From positions 2,976,001 through 3,040,000 of the forward strand of contig NZ_CP039253.1 of NCBI RefSeq assembly GCF_004795915.1: a DNA stretch of 64,000 nucleotides. The letters run 5' to 3'. Every line of letters starts with the position of its first letter. Within the stretch, counting starts at the first letter, position 1. The position numbers and the translations under genes were made by a program. The notes beneath the pieces were generated by a model. The model was given only the letters and a program-made list of their open reading frames with translations, searched no databases and had not been told where the DNA came from. Shown one piece after another: positions 53,066 to 62,637 of this stretch. The DNA is from Rhodococcus sp. PAMC28707. GTDB lineage: Bacteria; Actinomycetota; Actinomycetes; Mycobacteriales; Mycobacteriaceae.

Positions 53066-54039
53066 CCGTCGTAAGAATCGGAACACGAGGAAGCCTGCTC
53101 GCAACGACCCAAGCCGACACAGTTCGGCGTGGGTTGATCGCAGCAGGTCTCGATGCAGAACTCGTGATCATCAAAACTGCCGGTGATATGTCGGCCGCTC
53201 CGGTACAGACCATCGGAGTAGGCGTGTTCACTGCGGCGTTGCGTGAGGCTCTCACCGACGGCAAGGTCGACATCGCAGTGCACTCCTACAAGGACCTGCC
53301 TACCGCTCCCGACGAAAGATTCGTCATTGCTGCGATCCCCGAGCGGGAAGATCCGCGCGACGCGCTGGTCGCTCGTGACGGCCTGGTACTCGGCGAGCTA
53401 CCCGTGGGAGCAACCGTCGGGACGTCTGCGCCGCGTCGTGCAGCGCAGTTGCGTGCACTCGGCCAGGGTCTCGATGTCAGGCCCCTGCGGGGCAACCTCG
53501 ACACTCGAATCGGGAAGGTGGCGTCCGGAGAACTCGACGCCGTCGTCGTGGCACGGGCCGGACTCGCTCGGATCGGCAGGCTCGAGGTCATCACCGAAGC
53601 ACTCGATCCGGTGCAGATGATCTCTGCTCCGGCGCAGGGTGCATTGGCCGTCGAATGCAGGATCGCCGATACTGACCTCATCGAGGCGATTCGCACGCTC
53701 GACGACATGAACACGCGAACCTGCGTTGCCGCCGAACGTGGTCTGCTGGCCGAGCTGGAAGCAGGATGCTCGGCTCCGGTGGGTGCCATCGCCGACATCG
53801 TCGAGTCCATCGACGAGAGCGGCCGGGTATTCGAAGAATTGTCACTGCGTGCCTGCGTGGCCGCCCTCGACGGCAGCGATTCCATTCGCGCGTCGATCGT
53901 CGGTGCCACCGACAATGCAGAGGAGTTGGGCCGCGACCTGGCCCGCGAGATGCTCGATCTCGGCGCCCGCAGGCTGGTCGACATAACCGAGCCGGCAGCT
54001 ACTTCCTCTGCGCATTCCGGGGGAACCTCCCATGTCTAG
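53062..54039 (+). CDS. hemC: Porphobilinogen deaminase (hydroxymethylbilane synthase)
   Basis: This 325-residue enzyme has the cofactor-binding Cys236 in [11 protein letters not shown], with Arg-rich contacts [10 protein letters not shown] and VHSYKDLPT. It polymerises four PBG units. It starts 4 bp before the hemA stop. Confidence 0.96.
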   Translation: MTVVRIGTRGSLLATTQADTVRRGLIAAGLDAELVIIKTAGDMSAAPVQTIGVGVFTAALREALTDGKVDIAVHSYKDLPTAPDERFVIAAIPEREDPRDALVARDGLVLGELPVGATVGTSAPRRAAQLRALGQGLDVRPLRGNLDTRIGKVASGELDAVVVARAGLARIGRLEVITEALDPVQMISAPAQGALAVECRIADTDLIEAIRTLDDMNTRTCVAAERGLLAELEAGCSAPVGAIADIVESIDESGRVFEELSLRACVAALDGSDSIRASIVGATDNAEELGRDLAREMLDLGARRLVDITEPAATSSAHSGGTSHV

Positions 54040-54198
54040 CTCGATCACCACACCGGTTTGCGGACGCGCCAAACTCAGGGCCCCTCGGCCCCCGGTCCGC
54101 GGCGAATCCATCGCCACTGCACGGTTGATCCCGAAGCGGGGCCCCGCAACCTCGATCGAACTGCAATACCCACACAAGAAAGCACTGGAGAACAACCG

Positions 54199-55761
54199 AT
54201 GAGCCCAGTCCGCAAGAATGCCAACGGACGGATCCTGTTCGTGGGATCGGGGCCGGGTGACCCAGCTCTGCTGACGGTCCGAGCCCGCGAAGTACTCGGC
54301 TCCGCCGAACTCGCGTTCACCGATCCCGATGTCGACAAGGGCGTTATCGCGCTCGTCGGTCACGATCTTCCGCGCGACCCTGAAACCGGCGAGACCGGAG
54401 TCGATGTCCGACCGGCACTCGGTGAGCCGGCCGAGGTCGCCAAAACCCTTCTGGCCGAGGCGAAGAACGGCCACGATGTCGTGCGTCTGGTGTCCGGGGA
54501 TCCGTTGACCACCGACTCGGTCATTGCCGAGGTCAACGCCGTCGCACGTACACAGGTTCAGTTCGAGGTTCTTCCCGGACTGCCGTCTGGTTCAGCGGTG
54601 CCGAGCTACGCCGGAATGGCGTTGGGTTCCGGACACACCGAGGCCGACGTCCGAGGCGAGGTCGACTGGGCGGCACTTGCTGCCGCACCCGGGCCGCTCG
54701 TACTGCACGCGACGTCGGGGCACCTGGCCGAGACGGCCAGTGCACTCGTCGAACACGGGCTCGCTCCGCAGACACCCGCGGCCATCACGGTCCGGGGCAC
54801 GACTCGTCAGCAGCGCACCGTAGAGGCCACTCTCGCCACGTTGAACGATGCAGGCAGTGAGCTCGTAGGTTCGCTCGTCGTCACGGTAGGCAAGGTCGTT
54901 TCGGGTCGAAACAAGATGTCCTGGTGGGAGTCTCGCGCACTGTACGGCTGGACCGTTCTAGTGCCACGCACCAAGGATCAGGCAGGCGAGATGAGCGATC
55001 GTCTCGTGACGCACGGTGCTATCCCGATCGAGGTTCCGACCATTGCCGTCGAACCTCCGCGTAGCCCCGCTCAGATGGAGCGCTCGGTCAAGGGACTCGT
55101 CGACGGCAGGTACCAGTGGGTCGTCTTCACCTCGACCAATGCGGTTCGCGCCGTGTGGGAGAAGTTCGAAGAGTTCGGTCTCGATGCCCGTGCATTTTCG
55201 GGTGTGAAGATCGCGTGCGTCGGAGAAGCGACGGCGGAGAAGGTTCGGTCGTTCGGTATCAACCCCGAACTGCTGCCGTCGGGCGAGCAGTCTTCCCTCG
55301 GTCTCCTCGAGGACTTCCCGCCGTACGACGAGGTATTCGACCCGGTCAATCGGGTTCTGTTGCCGCGTGCCGATATCGCTACCGAAACGGTTGCCGAAGG
55401 GCTTCGTGAGCGCGGGTGGGAGATCGACGATGTCACTGCCTACCGAACCGTGCGCGCTGCGCCGCCTGCCGCCGAGACACGCGAGATGATCAAGACCGGA
55501 GGGTTCGACGCGGTGTGCTTCACGTCGAGTTCGACTGTTAGAAATCTCGTCGGTATCGCTGGGAAGCCGCACGCACGCACGCTCGTTGCGTGCATCGGTC
55601 CGAAGACGGCAGAGACTGCTGTCGAGTTCGGTCTGCGGGTCGACGTTCAGCCGGAGACCGCGCAGGTCGGTCCGCTCATCGAGGCACTTGCCGAGCATGC
55701 TGCGCGTCTGCGTGCCGAAGGTGCATTGCCGCCCCCGCGTAAGAAGAGTCGCAGGCGCTGA
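54199..55761 (+). CDS. cobA/hemD: Bifunctional uroporphyrinogen-III C-methyltransferase / uroporphyrinogen-III synthase
   Basis: ATG 54199 follows GGAGA; the product is 520 residues. The N-terminal half (1-250) is an SUMT-like domain ([52 protein letters not shown]). The C-terminal half (260-500) is HemD ([47 protein letters not shown]). It cyclises hydroxymethylbilane and leads to sirohaem. The 159 bp before it hold only the end of hemC and no separate promoter. Motifs in SUMT are partly degenerate ([12 protein letters not shown]), so methylation is uncertain. Confidence 0.9.
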   Translation: MSPVRKNANGRILFVGSGPGDPALLTVRAREVLGSAELAFTDPDVDKGVIALVGHDLPRDPETGETGVDVRPALGEPAEVAKTLLAEAKNGHDVVRLVSGDPLTTDSVIAEVNAVARTQVQFEVLPGLPSGSAVPSYAGMALGSGHTEADVRGEVDWAALAAAPGPLVLHATSGHLAETASALVEHGLAPQTPAAITVRGTTRQQRTVEATLATLNDAGSELVGSLVVTVGKVVSGRNKMSWWESRALYGWTVLVPRTKDQAGEMSDRLVTHGAIPIEVPTIAVEPPRSPAQMERSVKGLVDGRYQWVVFTSTNAVRAVWEKFEEFGLDARAFSGVKIACVGEATAEKVRSFGINPELLPSGEQSSLGLLEDFPPYDEVFDPVNRVLLPRADIATETVAEGLRERGWEIDDVTAYRTVRAAPPAAETREMIKTGGFDAVCFTSSSTVRNLVGIAGKPHARTLVACIGPKTAETAVEFGLRVDVQPETAQVGPLIEALAEHAARLRAEGALPPPRKKSRRR

Positions 55762-55770
55762 CGACCACGC

Positions 55771-55807
55771 TGCGTGGAAATAGCTCTGGTAGAGCTGTTT
55801 CCACGCA
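55771..55807. terminator. 17-bp hairpin between cobA/hemD and hemB
   Basis: TGCGTGGAAATAGCTCT (55771-55787) pairs with AGAGCTGTTTCCACGCA (55791-55807), 17 bp with one wobble and a 3-base loop. No T-run follows; the hemB ribosome site begins 11 bases on. It may attenuate or process rather than end the transcript. Confidence 0.7.
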
Positions 55808-55835
55808 ACTGCACTACGAAGGAGGGCCCGTACAG

Positions 55836-56810
55836 TTGTTTCCCGTAGACCGCCCCCGCCGACTGCGCCGGACTCCGGCGTTGCGCCGGTTGGTGGCCGA
55901 AACGTCTTTGCAAGCGAGGCATCTGGTGCTGCCGATGTTCGTGGCGGACGGGCGCAGTGAGCCGCGAGAGATTTCTTCGATGCCCGGTGTCTTTCAGCAC
56001 ACGCTCGACTCACTGAGCGCTGCGGCTGAAGAGGCCGTGGCGGCGGGCGTAGGTGGTCTGATGCTGTTCGGCGTGCCGCGCCCCGAGGACAAGGATGCGG
56101 AGGGTTCCGGAGCAAGTGATCCCGACGGAATCCTCAATCGCGGACTTCGGCGCCTGAAGGCCGATCTCGGTGACTCGACTGTGCTCATGGCGGACACGTG
56201 TCTGGACGAATTCACCGACCATGGACACTGCGGCGTACTGACCGCCGACGGCGTTGTGGACAACGATGCGACGCTGGCACGGTACGTCGAGATGGCTCTG
56301 TCGCAGGCAGATGCCGGTGCGCATCTATTGGGTCCGAGCGGCATGATGGACGGGCAGGTGGCCGCAATTCGGGAAGGTCTGGATGCGGCAGGCCACGACG
56401 CGGTCGGCCAGCTCGCTTATTCGGCCAAGTACGCGTCAGCTTTCTACGGTCCTTTCCGGGAGGCAGTCGGGTCTTCGCTGCAGGGTGATAGGCGTACTTA
56501 CCAACAGGATTCGGCCAATCGCCGCGAAGCTGCCCATGAAGTCGAGCTCGACTTGGCGGAGGGGGCGGACATGGTGATGGTCAAACCAGCCATGTCGTAT
56601 CTCGATATTCTGCGAGACATTGCCAATATTTCTCCGGTTCCCGTTGCCGCATATCAGATTTCGGGTGAGTACTCGATGATCACCGCGGCCGCGCAGAACG
56701 GTTGGATCGATCGCGACGCGGCAATACTGGAGTCCCTGACCAGCATTCGACGGGCCGGCGCCGATGTGGTGTTGACCTATTGGGCGACGGAAGCAGCTGG
56801 GTGGCTATGA
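55836..56810 (+). CDS. hemB: Delta-aminolevulinic acid dehydratase (porphobilinogen synthase)
   Basis: TTG 55836 follows GAAGGAGGG (55818-55826); the product is 324 residues. Catalytic Lys198 ([11 protein letters not shown]) and Lys250 ([11 protein letters not shown]) are both present. The metal segment reads [14 protein letters not shown], so Cys122 and Cys132 are kept but the central Cys is Asp124. It condenses two ALA to porphobilinogen. It closes the haem operon, after a strong hairpin. Confidence 0.95.
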   Translation: MFPVDRPRRLRRTPALRRLVAETSLQARHLVLPMFVADGRSEPREISSMPGVFQHTLDSLSAAAEEAVAAGVGGLMLFGVPRPEDKDAEGSGASDPDGILNRGLRRLKADLGDSTVLMADTCLDEFTDHGHCGVLTADGVVDNDATLARYVEMALSQADAGAHLLGPSGMMDGQVAAIREGLDAAGHDAVGQLAYSAKYASAFYGPFREAVGSSLQGDRRTYQQDSANRREAAHEVELDLAEGADMVMVKPAMSYLDILRDIANISPVPVAAYQISGEYSMITAAAQNGWIDRDAAILESLTSIRRAGADVVLTYWATEAAGWL

Positions 56811-56826
56811 CCGGGCATGGTGAGAG

Positions 56827-57450
56827 ATGACCGATCCATCGCAGCCCGGAGGCGATAGTCCCCGGCCACAGCCGGACTGGGAACGCTGGGAGGCCGAACA
56901 CGGCCCGCCGTCGATGAAGATTCCGTCGTTCGATGCCCTGCCGCTCGAGTCCGCCCAACGACCCGCGCCGGTGGACGTCGAGACTTCGCGGCATCTGTGG
57001 TGGGGGGTAGCCCTCTTGGGCATGCTCGAGTTGCTGATGACGCTCGTTGTCGTCTACGGCGACAAGTCGATCTTCGCGCAGCAACTCGTCGACGATGTCG
57101 CGCTCCAGCAACCGTCCATGCCGTTGACCGCGGAGTCGGCGGAGAGTTACCTGACCGCGGCGCTCGTCTTCATGGTCTTCCTCGGAGTGGGTTTCGGAGC
57201 GCTGTTCTTGTTCTGGGTGAACAAGATGCGGCTCGGTCGGATGTGGGCACGGATGGTCCTGACGATGATCGGGACGGTGACAGTGGTTCTTGCCTTGCCT
57301 CAGCTGTTCGGACTCGGTTCGGCCGACGGTGCATTGGCGCTGTCGATGGCGGTTGCGGGCATCGCGCAGGGTGTCCTCGCAGCCGGTGCGATCTATCTGA
57401 TGCATCGCAAGGAGTCCACCGAGTATTTTCTCGCTTCACGCAAGAAGTGA
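56827..57450 (+). CDS. Membrane protein of unknown function (Rv0513 position)
   Basis: This 207-residue protein has a Pro-rich cytoplasmic start (DPSQPGGDSPRPQPDWERWEAEHGPP) and four hydrophobic segments: WGVALLGMLELLMTLVVVYG, YLTAALVFMVFLGVGFGALFLFWV, MVLTMIGTVTVVLALPQLFG and ALSMAVAGIAQGVLAAGAIYLM. No known domain. It starts 17 bp after hemB, so is probably cotranscribed. Confidence 0.7.
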   Translation: MTDPSQPGGDSPRPQPDWERWEAEHGPPSMKIPSFDALPLESAQRPAPVDVETSRHLWWGVALLGMLELLMTLVVVYGDKSIFAQQLVDDVALQQPSMPLTAESAESYLTAALVFMVFLGVGFGALFLFWVNKMRLGRMWARMVLTMIGTVTVVLALPQLFGLGSADGALALSMAVAGIAQGVLAAGAIYLMHRKESTEYFLASRKK

Positions 57451-57494
57451 CTGTCGGCGTGTCACTTGCGCCCCTCTCTGTTTGTGTGAATAGC

Positions 57495-57520
57495 ATCACT
57501 CGGTATCATCCTCGAGTGAT
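57495..57520. promoter_or_regulatory. 8-bp-armed inverted repeat before a small membrane gene
   Basis: ATCACTCG (57495-57502) and CGAGTGAT (57513-57520) around a 10-base spacer, ending 10 bp before ATG 57531. A TAGCAT (-10-like) lies at 57491-57496. It could be an operator or hairpin. Confidence 0.4.
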
Positions 57521-57530
57521 CGGATCCCAC

Positions 57531-57653
57531 ATGACGCAACCGGAAGTTCGCGAGGTCGAGCAGGAGCGCGGTAAGCCCTGGGCGCTTCTCGGTTTGCTGC
57601 TGGCAGTATCGGTCGCGGTTTTCATCATGGCGCTCGGATTCAGTGCGGGTTGA
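57531..57653 (+). CDS. 40-residue single-pass membrane peptide
   Basis: ATG 57531 opens MTQPEVREVEQERGKPWALL, followed by a hydrophobic helix (LGLLLAVSVAVFIMALGFSAG) and stop at 57653. GTG 57516 would add five residues. No family recognised. It lies between two other small membrane genes, so the region probably encodes a set of tiny membrane proteins. Confidence 0.55.
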   Translation: MTQPEVREVEQERGKPWALLGLLLAVSVAVFIMALGFSAG

Positions 57654-57725
57654 CCTGTGGTTTTGTCTTCCGTGGCCGCCTGGGCTAGCGTGACAGCCAT
57701 CACAGTCGGCGGTCAGGGGAGTCGT

Positions 57726-57884
57726 ATGCAGGTTCGGACCGAGGCCAGGCAAACGCCTCCTGTCGATCGCACCGAGCGTGTGGATCACAGCATGTGGATG
57801 GAGTTGCTCTTGATCGGCCTCGTAGTGACCATGGGCATCCTTGCGGCGATCGCGATCGTCCTGCCCGCTGTCGTCAGTAGCTGA
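57726..57884 (+). CDS. 52-residue single-pass membrane peptide
   Basis: ATG 57726 follows GGGGAG (57717-57722). The peptide has a short charged N-terminus (MQVRTEARQTPPVDRTERVD) and one helix, LLLIGLVVTMGILAAIAIVLP. No family recognised. The next gene starts 28 bp on. Confidence 0.55.
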   Translation: MQVRTEARQTPPVDRTERVDHSMWMELLLIGLVVTMGILAAIAIVLPAVVSS

Positions 57885-57911
57885 CGCCTCCGACCCTGGG
57901 GGGCTTGCACA

Positions 57912-58415
57912 GTGGTACGTGGACGCGAGTTCGGTTCGTCGTTGCCGGACATGGAATTGCTGTTCGGCGAGGAAGGCGCTCGCTGGCGGGCGCTGCTGTG
58001 GGGGCCACTGTTCTGTGTACTGGTGTTGATGATCGAACTCCTGACCGGCCCCGTTATGCATTGGTTCGCTCTGGCGCTGTTTGCGCTCATCCTGGTCGGA
58101 TTCACCTACGTACAGGTCAGTGCCGCGCGTAGGCATGTCAGCGTCGCGGTGACGCCTCAGCAATTACGGCAGGGGACCGAGACTCTCGACATCTCGGAAA
58201 TAGACGAGGTGCTGCCTCCGATCGACTACTCCGATGGCGACTACGAACCGAAGGAGTGGGAGACAGCGCGAGTGCTCGGTGAATTGCATTCGGTGCCGCG
58301 TCGACGCACCGCGATAGGTCTCCGGGTGAAAGGTGGGGCTCTCGTGCAGGCATGGGCCAAAGACGACGATGGACTGCGGGCAGCGCTCGAACATGCGCGA
58401 ATCGAGTACTCGTGA
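57912..58415 (+). CDS. Two-helix membrane protein, DUF3093-like position
   Basis: GTG 57912 gives 167 residues. Two hydrophobic segments lie near residues 35-75 (LLWGPLFCVLVLMIELLTG, ALALFALILVGFTYV). The soluble part has RRHVSVAVTPQQLRQGTETLDISEIDEVLPP and RTAIGLRVKGGALVQAWAKDDDGLRAALEHARI, which looks like a PH-type domain. No firm family assignment. Its stop overlaps the next GTG. Confidence 0.65.
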   Translation: MVRGREFGSSLPDMELLFGEEGARWRALLWGPLFCVLVLMIELLTGPVMHWFALALFALILVGFTYVQVSAARRHVSVAVTPQQLRQGTETLDISEIDEVLPPIDYSDGDYEPKEWETARVLGELHSVPRRRTAIGLRVKGGALVQAWAKDDDGLRAALEHARIEYS

Positions 58416-58660
58416 TCCGGGGACTCGCCATCGCCGAGATCGTCGCCGCGGTGGTGTTCGTGGCTCTTGCGATCCTGTGTTGGAACGCTGGTGTGACCGA
58501 GACGGTGTTCGCTGCGGCAGGCAACGGTGAGCCCGAGTATGTCTCCACCCGTTATGCCGGACCTTGGATCGCGCTGGGTGCGGCGGGTGTCGTCGTCGCA
58601 GGGTTGTTGCTGATCGATGGCGTTCGACGACTCATCCAGCCACCTTCACATACCCGGTAG
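58412..58660 (+). CDS. Small membrane protein
   Basis: GTG 58412 overlaps the preceding stop (GTGA); the product is 82 residues with two helices (IAEIVAAVVFVALAILCW, IALGAAGVVVAGLLLIDGV). Function unknown. Its stop codon TAG 58658-58660 lies within the CsoR operator. Confidence 0.65.
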   Translation: MIRGLAIAEIVAAVVFVALAILCWNAGVTETVFAAAGNGEPEYVSTRYAGPWIALGAAGVVVAGLLLIDGVRRLIQPPSHTR

Positions 58661-58666
58661 GGGTAT
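58650..58666. promoter_or_regulatory. CsoR operator overlapping the upstream gene's stop
   Basis: ATACCC (58650-58655), GGTAG, GGGTAT (58661-58666): the 5-bp-spaced inverted repeat typical of CsoR/RcnR boxes (TACCC...GGGTA). It lies 9 bp before the csoR ATG and includes the stop codon of the preceding membrane gene. Confidence 0.7.
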
Positions 58667-58675
58667 CATCGGGCT

Positions 58676-58957
58676 ATGAGCAGCTATTCCACTGAACAAG
58701 ACGACCTACTGAAGAGACTCAGGCGTATCGAGGGACAGGTTGCGGGCATTTCGCGGATGGTGACGGAGGATCGCTACTGCATCGACGTACTCACTCAGGT
58801 GTCTGCGGCGACGAAAGCGTTGCAGTCGGTATCGTTGAAACTGCTCGACGCGCACCTCGCAGGGTGCGTCGTCGAGGCGGCACGCAAAGGTGGCCCCGAG
58901 GCAGACGCCAAGGTCAAAGAAGCGTCCGACGCGATCGCGCGACTCGTCCGATCCTGA
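58676..58957 (+). CDS. csoR: Copper-sensing transcriptional repressor CsoR
   Basis: This 93-residue protein has the copper site Cys35 (RYCIDVL), His60 and Cys64 (LLDAHLAGCV), the exact C-H-C pattern. Its start includes LLKRLRRIEGQVAGISRM. In copper excess it releases its operator and derepresses copper handling genes. It lies beside copZ. Confidence 0.93.
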   Translation: MSSYSTEQDDLLKRLRRIEGQVAGISRMVTEDRYCIDVLTQVSAATKALQSVSLKLLDAHLAGCVVEAARKGGPEADAKVKEASDAIARLVRS

Positions 58958-58981
58958 TTCCCTGTCCAGAAAGGTGAACAA

Positions 58982-59188
58982 GTGCAGAACGAATACATCG
59001 TCGAGGGAATGACCTGCCAGCACTGCGCCGCATCGGTTTCCGAGGAGATATCCGAACTGGAAGGCGTGACCGGCGTGGACGTCGACGTCGCCAGCGGTGA
59101 AGTTGTCGTCACGAGCGATCAGGACATCGACGCGGCTGCCATCGCTTCCGCGGTCACCGAAGCGGGATACACACTCGTTTCCCGATGA
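58982..59188 (+). CDS. copZ: Heavy-metal-associated (CopZ-type) copper chaperone
   Basis: GTG 58982 gives 68 residues. The metal site is GMTCQHCAAS (Cys12, Cys15) in a ferredoxin-like fold (VSEEISELEGVTGVDVDVASGEVVVTSDQ). It carries Cu(I) in the cytoplasm. It follows csoR with 24 bp between. The usual P-type ATPase CopA is not next to it. Confidence 0.9.
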   Translation: MQNEYIVEGMTCQHCAASVSEEISELEGVTGVDVDVASGEVVVTSDQDIDAAAIASAVTEAGYTLVSR

Positions 59189-59255
59189 GTGAACGGCACC
59201 TGATCGTGGATCCGAAAACGAATCGCCGCGTGGGCAGAGAATCCGGCGCAATGCG

Positions 59256-60389
59256 ATGAACAAGCTGCTGTCCGGTTCCGGAATTTTCGTCTCGATCATG
59301 ACGATGACTCTGGCCTGTTCGTCCGGATCGGTTGCCCGGGATGACAGCGGGGCACCTGCGCTGGATGTGACAACCGAACTGGACGGCCTGAGCAGGCCAT
59401 GGGATGTGGTGGCGGCACCGGACGGCGCAATCCTGACCGGCGAACGGTCGGGTCGATTTATCGTCGAGCGTGCGGACGGATCGGTGGCAGACCTCGAGGC
59501 CGATCTCGGCGATCTCTATGCCGAGGGTGAAACCGGTTTGATGGGAATCGAACTGGCACCGGATTTTTCCTCGTCCAGAACGTTGTACACCTGCCAAGGC
59601 GTCCTTGGGAAGAGCGACTCGGAAGGGAACCGCATCGCCGTCGTTCGTTGGTCCGTGGACGCGGCCTGGACTGAATTGACGAGGGTCGCGACCGTTCTCG
59701 ACGGTATCCCGGTCGCGGGCAACGGCCGTCATGGCGGTTGCCGAATCCTGGCTGCAGAAGATGGTTCGCTGTTCGTGGGAACTGGGGACACTGCGAGCCC
59801 GACTGTCCCGCAGGATCGAACTTCACTGGGCGGCAAAGTACTTCACATAGATGCCGACGGCTCACCCGCCGCAGACGCACCCGACCGCGTGTACACACTC
59901 GGACATCGCAACGTGCAGGGCCTGGCATTCGCGCCCGGCACCGACAGACTGTACGAGGTGGAGCAGGGCACGAGCCGGGACGATGAACTGAACCTCTTGG
60001 TTCCCGCCGGGAACTACGGATACAAGCCGGATCGCGAGCCGGGAATCTACGACGAGTCGGTGGAGATGACCGACCCCGATCGCGTGCCGGGTGCACGCGC
60101 TGCGGTCTGGAGTTCCGGATCACCGACGATTGCGACGCCAGGGCTGGCATTCGCCGATGGCGCAGCGTGGGGTGAGTGGAACGGCGCAGCTGTCGTCTCG
60201 AGTCAACAGGGCCAGAAGCTGGTTTTTCTGAAGCTGACGGACGACGGTACCGGGGTCGCTCGGCATGCCGTTGCGCTCGAGAACGAGTACGGCAGGCTCC
60301 GCTCGGTCACGGGCCTGTCCGATGGTTCGCTTCTGGTTACCACCGACAACGGCTCGGATGACAAGGTGCTGCGCATATCTCCTCGATGA
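59256..60389 (+). CDS. PQQ-dependent sugar dehydrogenase-like lipoprotein (GSDH family)
   Basis: This 377-residue protein has a signal with lipobox LAC (Cys21). The six-bladed GSDH/sorbosone dehydrogenase propeller shows DVTTELDGLSRPWDVVAAPDGAILTGERSGR, HGGCRILAAEDGSLFVGTGD and LGHRNVQGLAFAPGTDRLYEVEQGTSRDDELNLL. Soluble glucose dehydrogenases use PQQ and Ca. No PQQ synthesis genes are present here, so the cofactor may differ or be taken up. It acts outside the membrane. Confidence 0.85.
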   Translation: MNKLLSGSGIFVSIMTMTLACSSGSVARDDSGAPALDVTTELDGLSRPWDVVAAPDGAILTGERSGRFIVERADGSVADLEADLGDLYAEGETGLMGIELAPDFSSSRTLYTCQGVLGKSDSEGNRIAVVRWSVDAAWTELTRVATVLDGIPVAGNGRHGGCRILAAEDGSLFVGTGDTASPTVPQDRTSLGGKVLHIDADGSPAADAPDRVYTLGHRNVQGLAFAPGTDRLYEVEQGTSRDDELNLLVPAGNYGYKPDREPGIYDESVEMTDPDRVPGARAAVWSSGSPTIATPGLAFADGAAWGEWNGAAVVSSQQGQKLVFLKLTDDGTGVARHAVALENEYGRLRSVTGLSDGSLLVTTDNGSDDKVLRISPR

Positions 60390-60415
60390 TGCCCATCTCT
60401 CCCCGAAGACGCACG

Positions 60416-60448
60416 GGGGACCATCGCGCAAAACCGGCGATGGTCCCC
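60416..60448. terminator. Bidirectional hairpin between the GSDH and acyl-CoA dehydrogenase genes
   Basis: GGGGACCATCGC (60416-60427) and GCGATGGTCCCC (60437-60448) form a perfect 12-bp stem with a 9-base loop, between convergent stops at 60389 and 60463. Confidence 0.8.
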
Positions 60449-60462
60449 AACTTATGGCGGCG

Positions 60463-62436
60463 TCAGACTGCGTGAGCCTTGCTCGGATGATCTGCGGACT
60501 CCTCGTCGCTTCCCGCGCCCGGATGACCGAGCATGGCGGCGCCGAGGAGTTCTTCCGGCACGCCGAAGCCCTCGACCAGCTCGAGTGCATGCGGACGCAG
60601 CGAGCGGCACCGCTCGTTGATCCCGCGGGTGACGGCCTTCGATCGCTCCGTCGAGAGATAGCGGTGCTCGACGAACCAGGCTTTGTCCTCCTCGATGACG
60701 GAGAGTGCATAGATATCGCACACCTGCTCGAGAATCTCTTTGGCTGCTTCGTCCTCACACGAGTCGATGCCGGCGCAGAACGCTTCGAGAACGATCCGAT
60801 CGATGTGTGCGCGTGCTGCGTGCAACACGTGGTCCTGGACGGAGTTGAAGGCGTCGAACGCGCTCATTTCCTTCGAGTTCTTCTGCAGGCGCCGTGCGAC
60901 CGTCGACAGTAGATAGTTCTCGCGATCCTCGAACATGCCTATCTGAGTGCCGCGATTGAACAGCGATCCCTCTTCCTCGTTGTCCTGGCGGGAGTCGAGG
61001 ATGGTCTGGATGATCGTCTGTGCGGCAGTGCGTTTGATCACGCGATCGCCGGCGAACTCCGCGGCGAAGCGAACCCACTCGACCGGGCTCATGCTCTTCA
61101 CATCGTCGGCATAGGCGGTGAGTAGCTGCTTAGCGACCAGCTGCGTCAACACGTGGTTGTCACCTTCGAACGTGGTGAACACATCGGTGTCCGCTTTGAG
61201 CGAGATGAGCCGGTTCTCGGCCAGATAGCCTGCGCCGCCGCAGGCTTCGCGTGCTTCCTGAATTGCGGTGGTCGCATGCCAGGTGTTGGCCGCTTTCAAC
61301 CCTGCTGCGCGGGACTCCAGCTCGCGCTGCTCCTCTGGATCCGGGTCGTCACTCGTCTGAAGCTCGTGCATCTTTGCCACGAGCTCGTTCTGAGCGAATT
61401 GCAACGCATAGGACTTCGCGATCAGTGGGAACAGTCGGCGCTGATGCACCAGATAGTCCATGATAAGGACTTCTTCTTCGGAATCCGGTGCCGTGAACTG
61501 CCTGCGCTGCAGGGCATATTGCGTCGCGATATCCAGGGCGACGCGAGCAGCGGCGGCCGCGCTGCCACCGACGGTGACGCGACCACGAATCAACGTGCCG
61601 AGCATCGTGAAGAAGCGTCGACTCGAATTCTCGATAGGTGAGGAGTACGTGCCGTCCGCGGCGACGTCGGCGTACTTGTTGAGGAGATTGTCGCGCGGAA
61701 TGCGGACGTGGTCGAACATGATGCGCCCGTTGTCGACTCCGGGGAGTCCGCCCTTGTACTGGCAGTCGCTGGTCGTAACTCCGGGGAGGTCCGCGCCTTC
61801 GGAGTCGCGCAACGGAACGAAGAAGCAGTGGACTCCGTGTCCTTCCGGCTCCTCGCCCGGTCCAGCGGTGATCAACTGCGCGAATACTGCTGCAACGGTG
61901 GCAGTTTCGGCTGCGCCGCCGATGTAGTCCTTGCGTGAGGACGGCGTGGGGGAGTGCACGACGAATTCGTCGGTTTCGGCATCGTACGTCGCGGTGGTCT
62001 CCAGCGCCTGCACGTCGCTGCCGTGGCCGGTCTCCGTCATCGCAAAACAGCCGAGAAGATCGAGGTCGATGAGGCGCCGCACGTAGGCCTCGTGATGGCG
62101 TTCGGTGCCGAGGTTTTCGATGGCTCCACCGAACAGTCCCCATTGCACTCCGGCTTTGACCATCAGTGAAAGGTCCGACATGGCGAGCATCTCGATCATC
62201 GTCACGGCCCCGCCGACGTCTCCGCCGCCGCCGTGTTCCTTCTTGAAACCGTCTTCGGCTACGCCGTTTCGAGCAAGTAGCTTCATTTGTTCCAAAGCTT
62301 TGGTGCGGGCGATCACGGTGTTCGGGGTGTAGTGCGGACGGAACTCGTCTCGAACGAGTTGCCTACGGGCCTCGTTCTTCACATCACGCCAGCGGCCGTC
62401 CAAGGTGTTGCGAAGGTGATCGGAAGTGGTTGCCAT
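60463..62436 (-). CDS. Acyl-CoA dehydrogenase family protein (FadE, long form)
   Basis: This 657-residue flavoprotein has the FAD motif FAMTETGHGSDVQALETTATYD and substrate/FAD stretch GGLPGVDNGRIMFDHVRIPRDNLLNKYADV. The C-terminal half adds the acyl-CoA oxidase-like helical domain (EAREACGGAGYLAENRLISLKADTDVFTTFEGDNHVLTQLVAKQLL). It is longer than the about 400-residue canonical ACAD and resembles acyl-CoA oxidase-type FadE. It should catalyse the first step of beta-oxidation for long or branched acyl-CoA. Divergent from bioA. Confidence 0.88.
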   Translation of the reverse strand: MATTSDHLRNTLDGRWRDVKNEARRQLVRDEFRPHYTPNTVIARTKALEQMKLLARNGVAEDGFKKEHGGGGDVGGAVTMIEMLAMSDLSLMVKAGVQWGLFGGAIENLGTERHHEAYVRRLIDLDLLGCFAMTETGHGSDVQALETTATYDAETDEFVVHSPTPSSRKDYIGGAAETATVAAVFAQLITAGPGEEPEGHGVHCFFVPLRDSEGADLPGVTTSDCQYKGGLPGVDNGRIMFDHVRIPRDNLLNKYADVAADGTYSSPIENSSRRFFTMLGTLIRGRVTVGGSAAAAARVALDIATQYALQRRQFTAPDSEEEVLIMDYLVHQRRLFPLIAKSYALQFAQNELVAKMHELQTSDDPDPEEQRELESRAAGLKAANTWHATTAIQEAREACGGAGYLAENRLISLKADTDVFTTFEGDNHVLTQLVAKQLLTAYADDVKSMSPVEWVRFAAEFAGDRVIKRTAAQTIIQTILDSRQDNEEEGSLFNRGTQIGMFEDRENYLLSTVARRLQKNSKEMSAFDAFNSVQDHVLHAARAHIDRIVLEAFCAGIDSCEDEAAKEILEQVCDIYALSVIEEDKAWFVEHRYLSTERSKAVTRGINERCRSLRPHALELVEGFGVPEELLGAAMLGHPGAGSDEESADHPSKAHAV

Positions 62437-62637
62437 ACTCGACGGTAACCTCTCGGCCGCCGAGCCGGGACTGAAGGGTCAGGAAGGCCACAGATAATTT
62501 CGATCGCACCGCAGAACCTCCAGCATTTATCGATCCTTTAGTGTCGGCGCATCGATACCTCACAGATTCTGCGAACCGATGCCGCGCACGTCTGGCACCC
62601 GTACGGCGGCTTTCCCGCCTCGACCGCACCACTTGTC

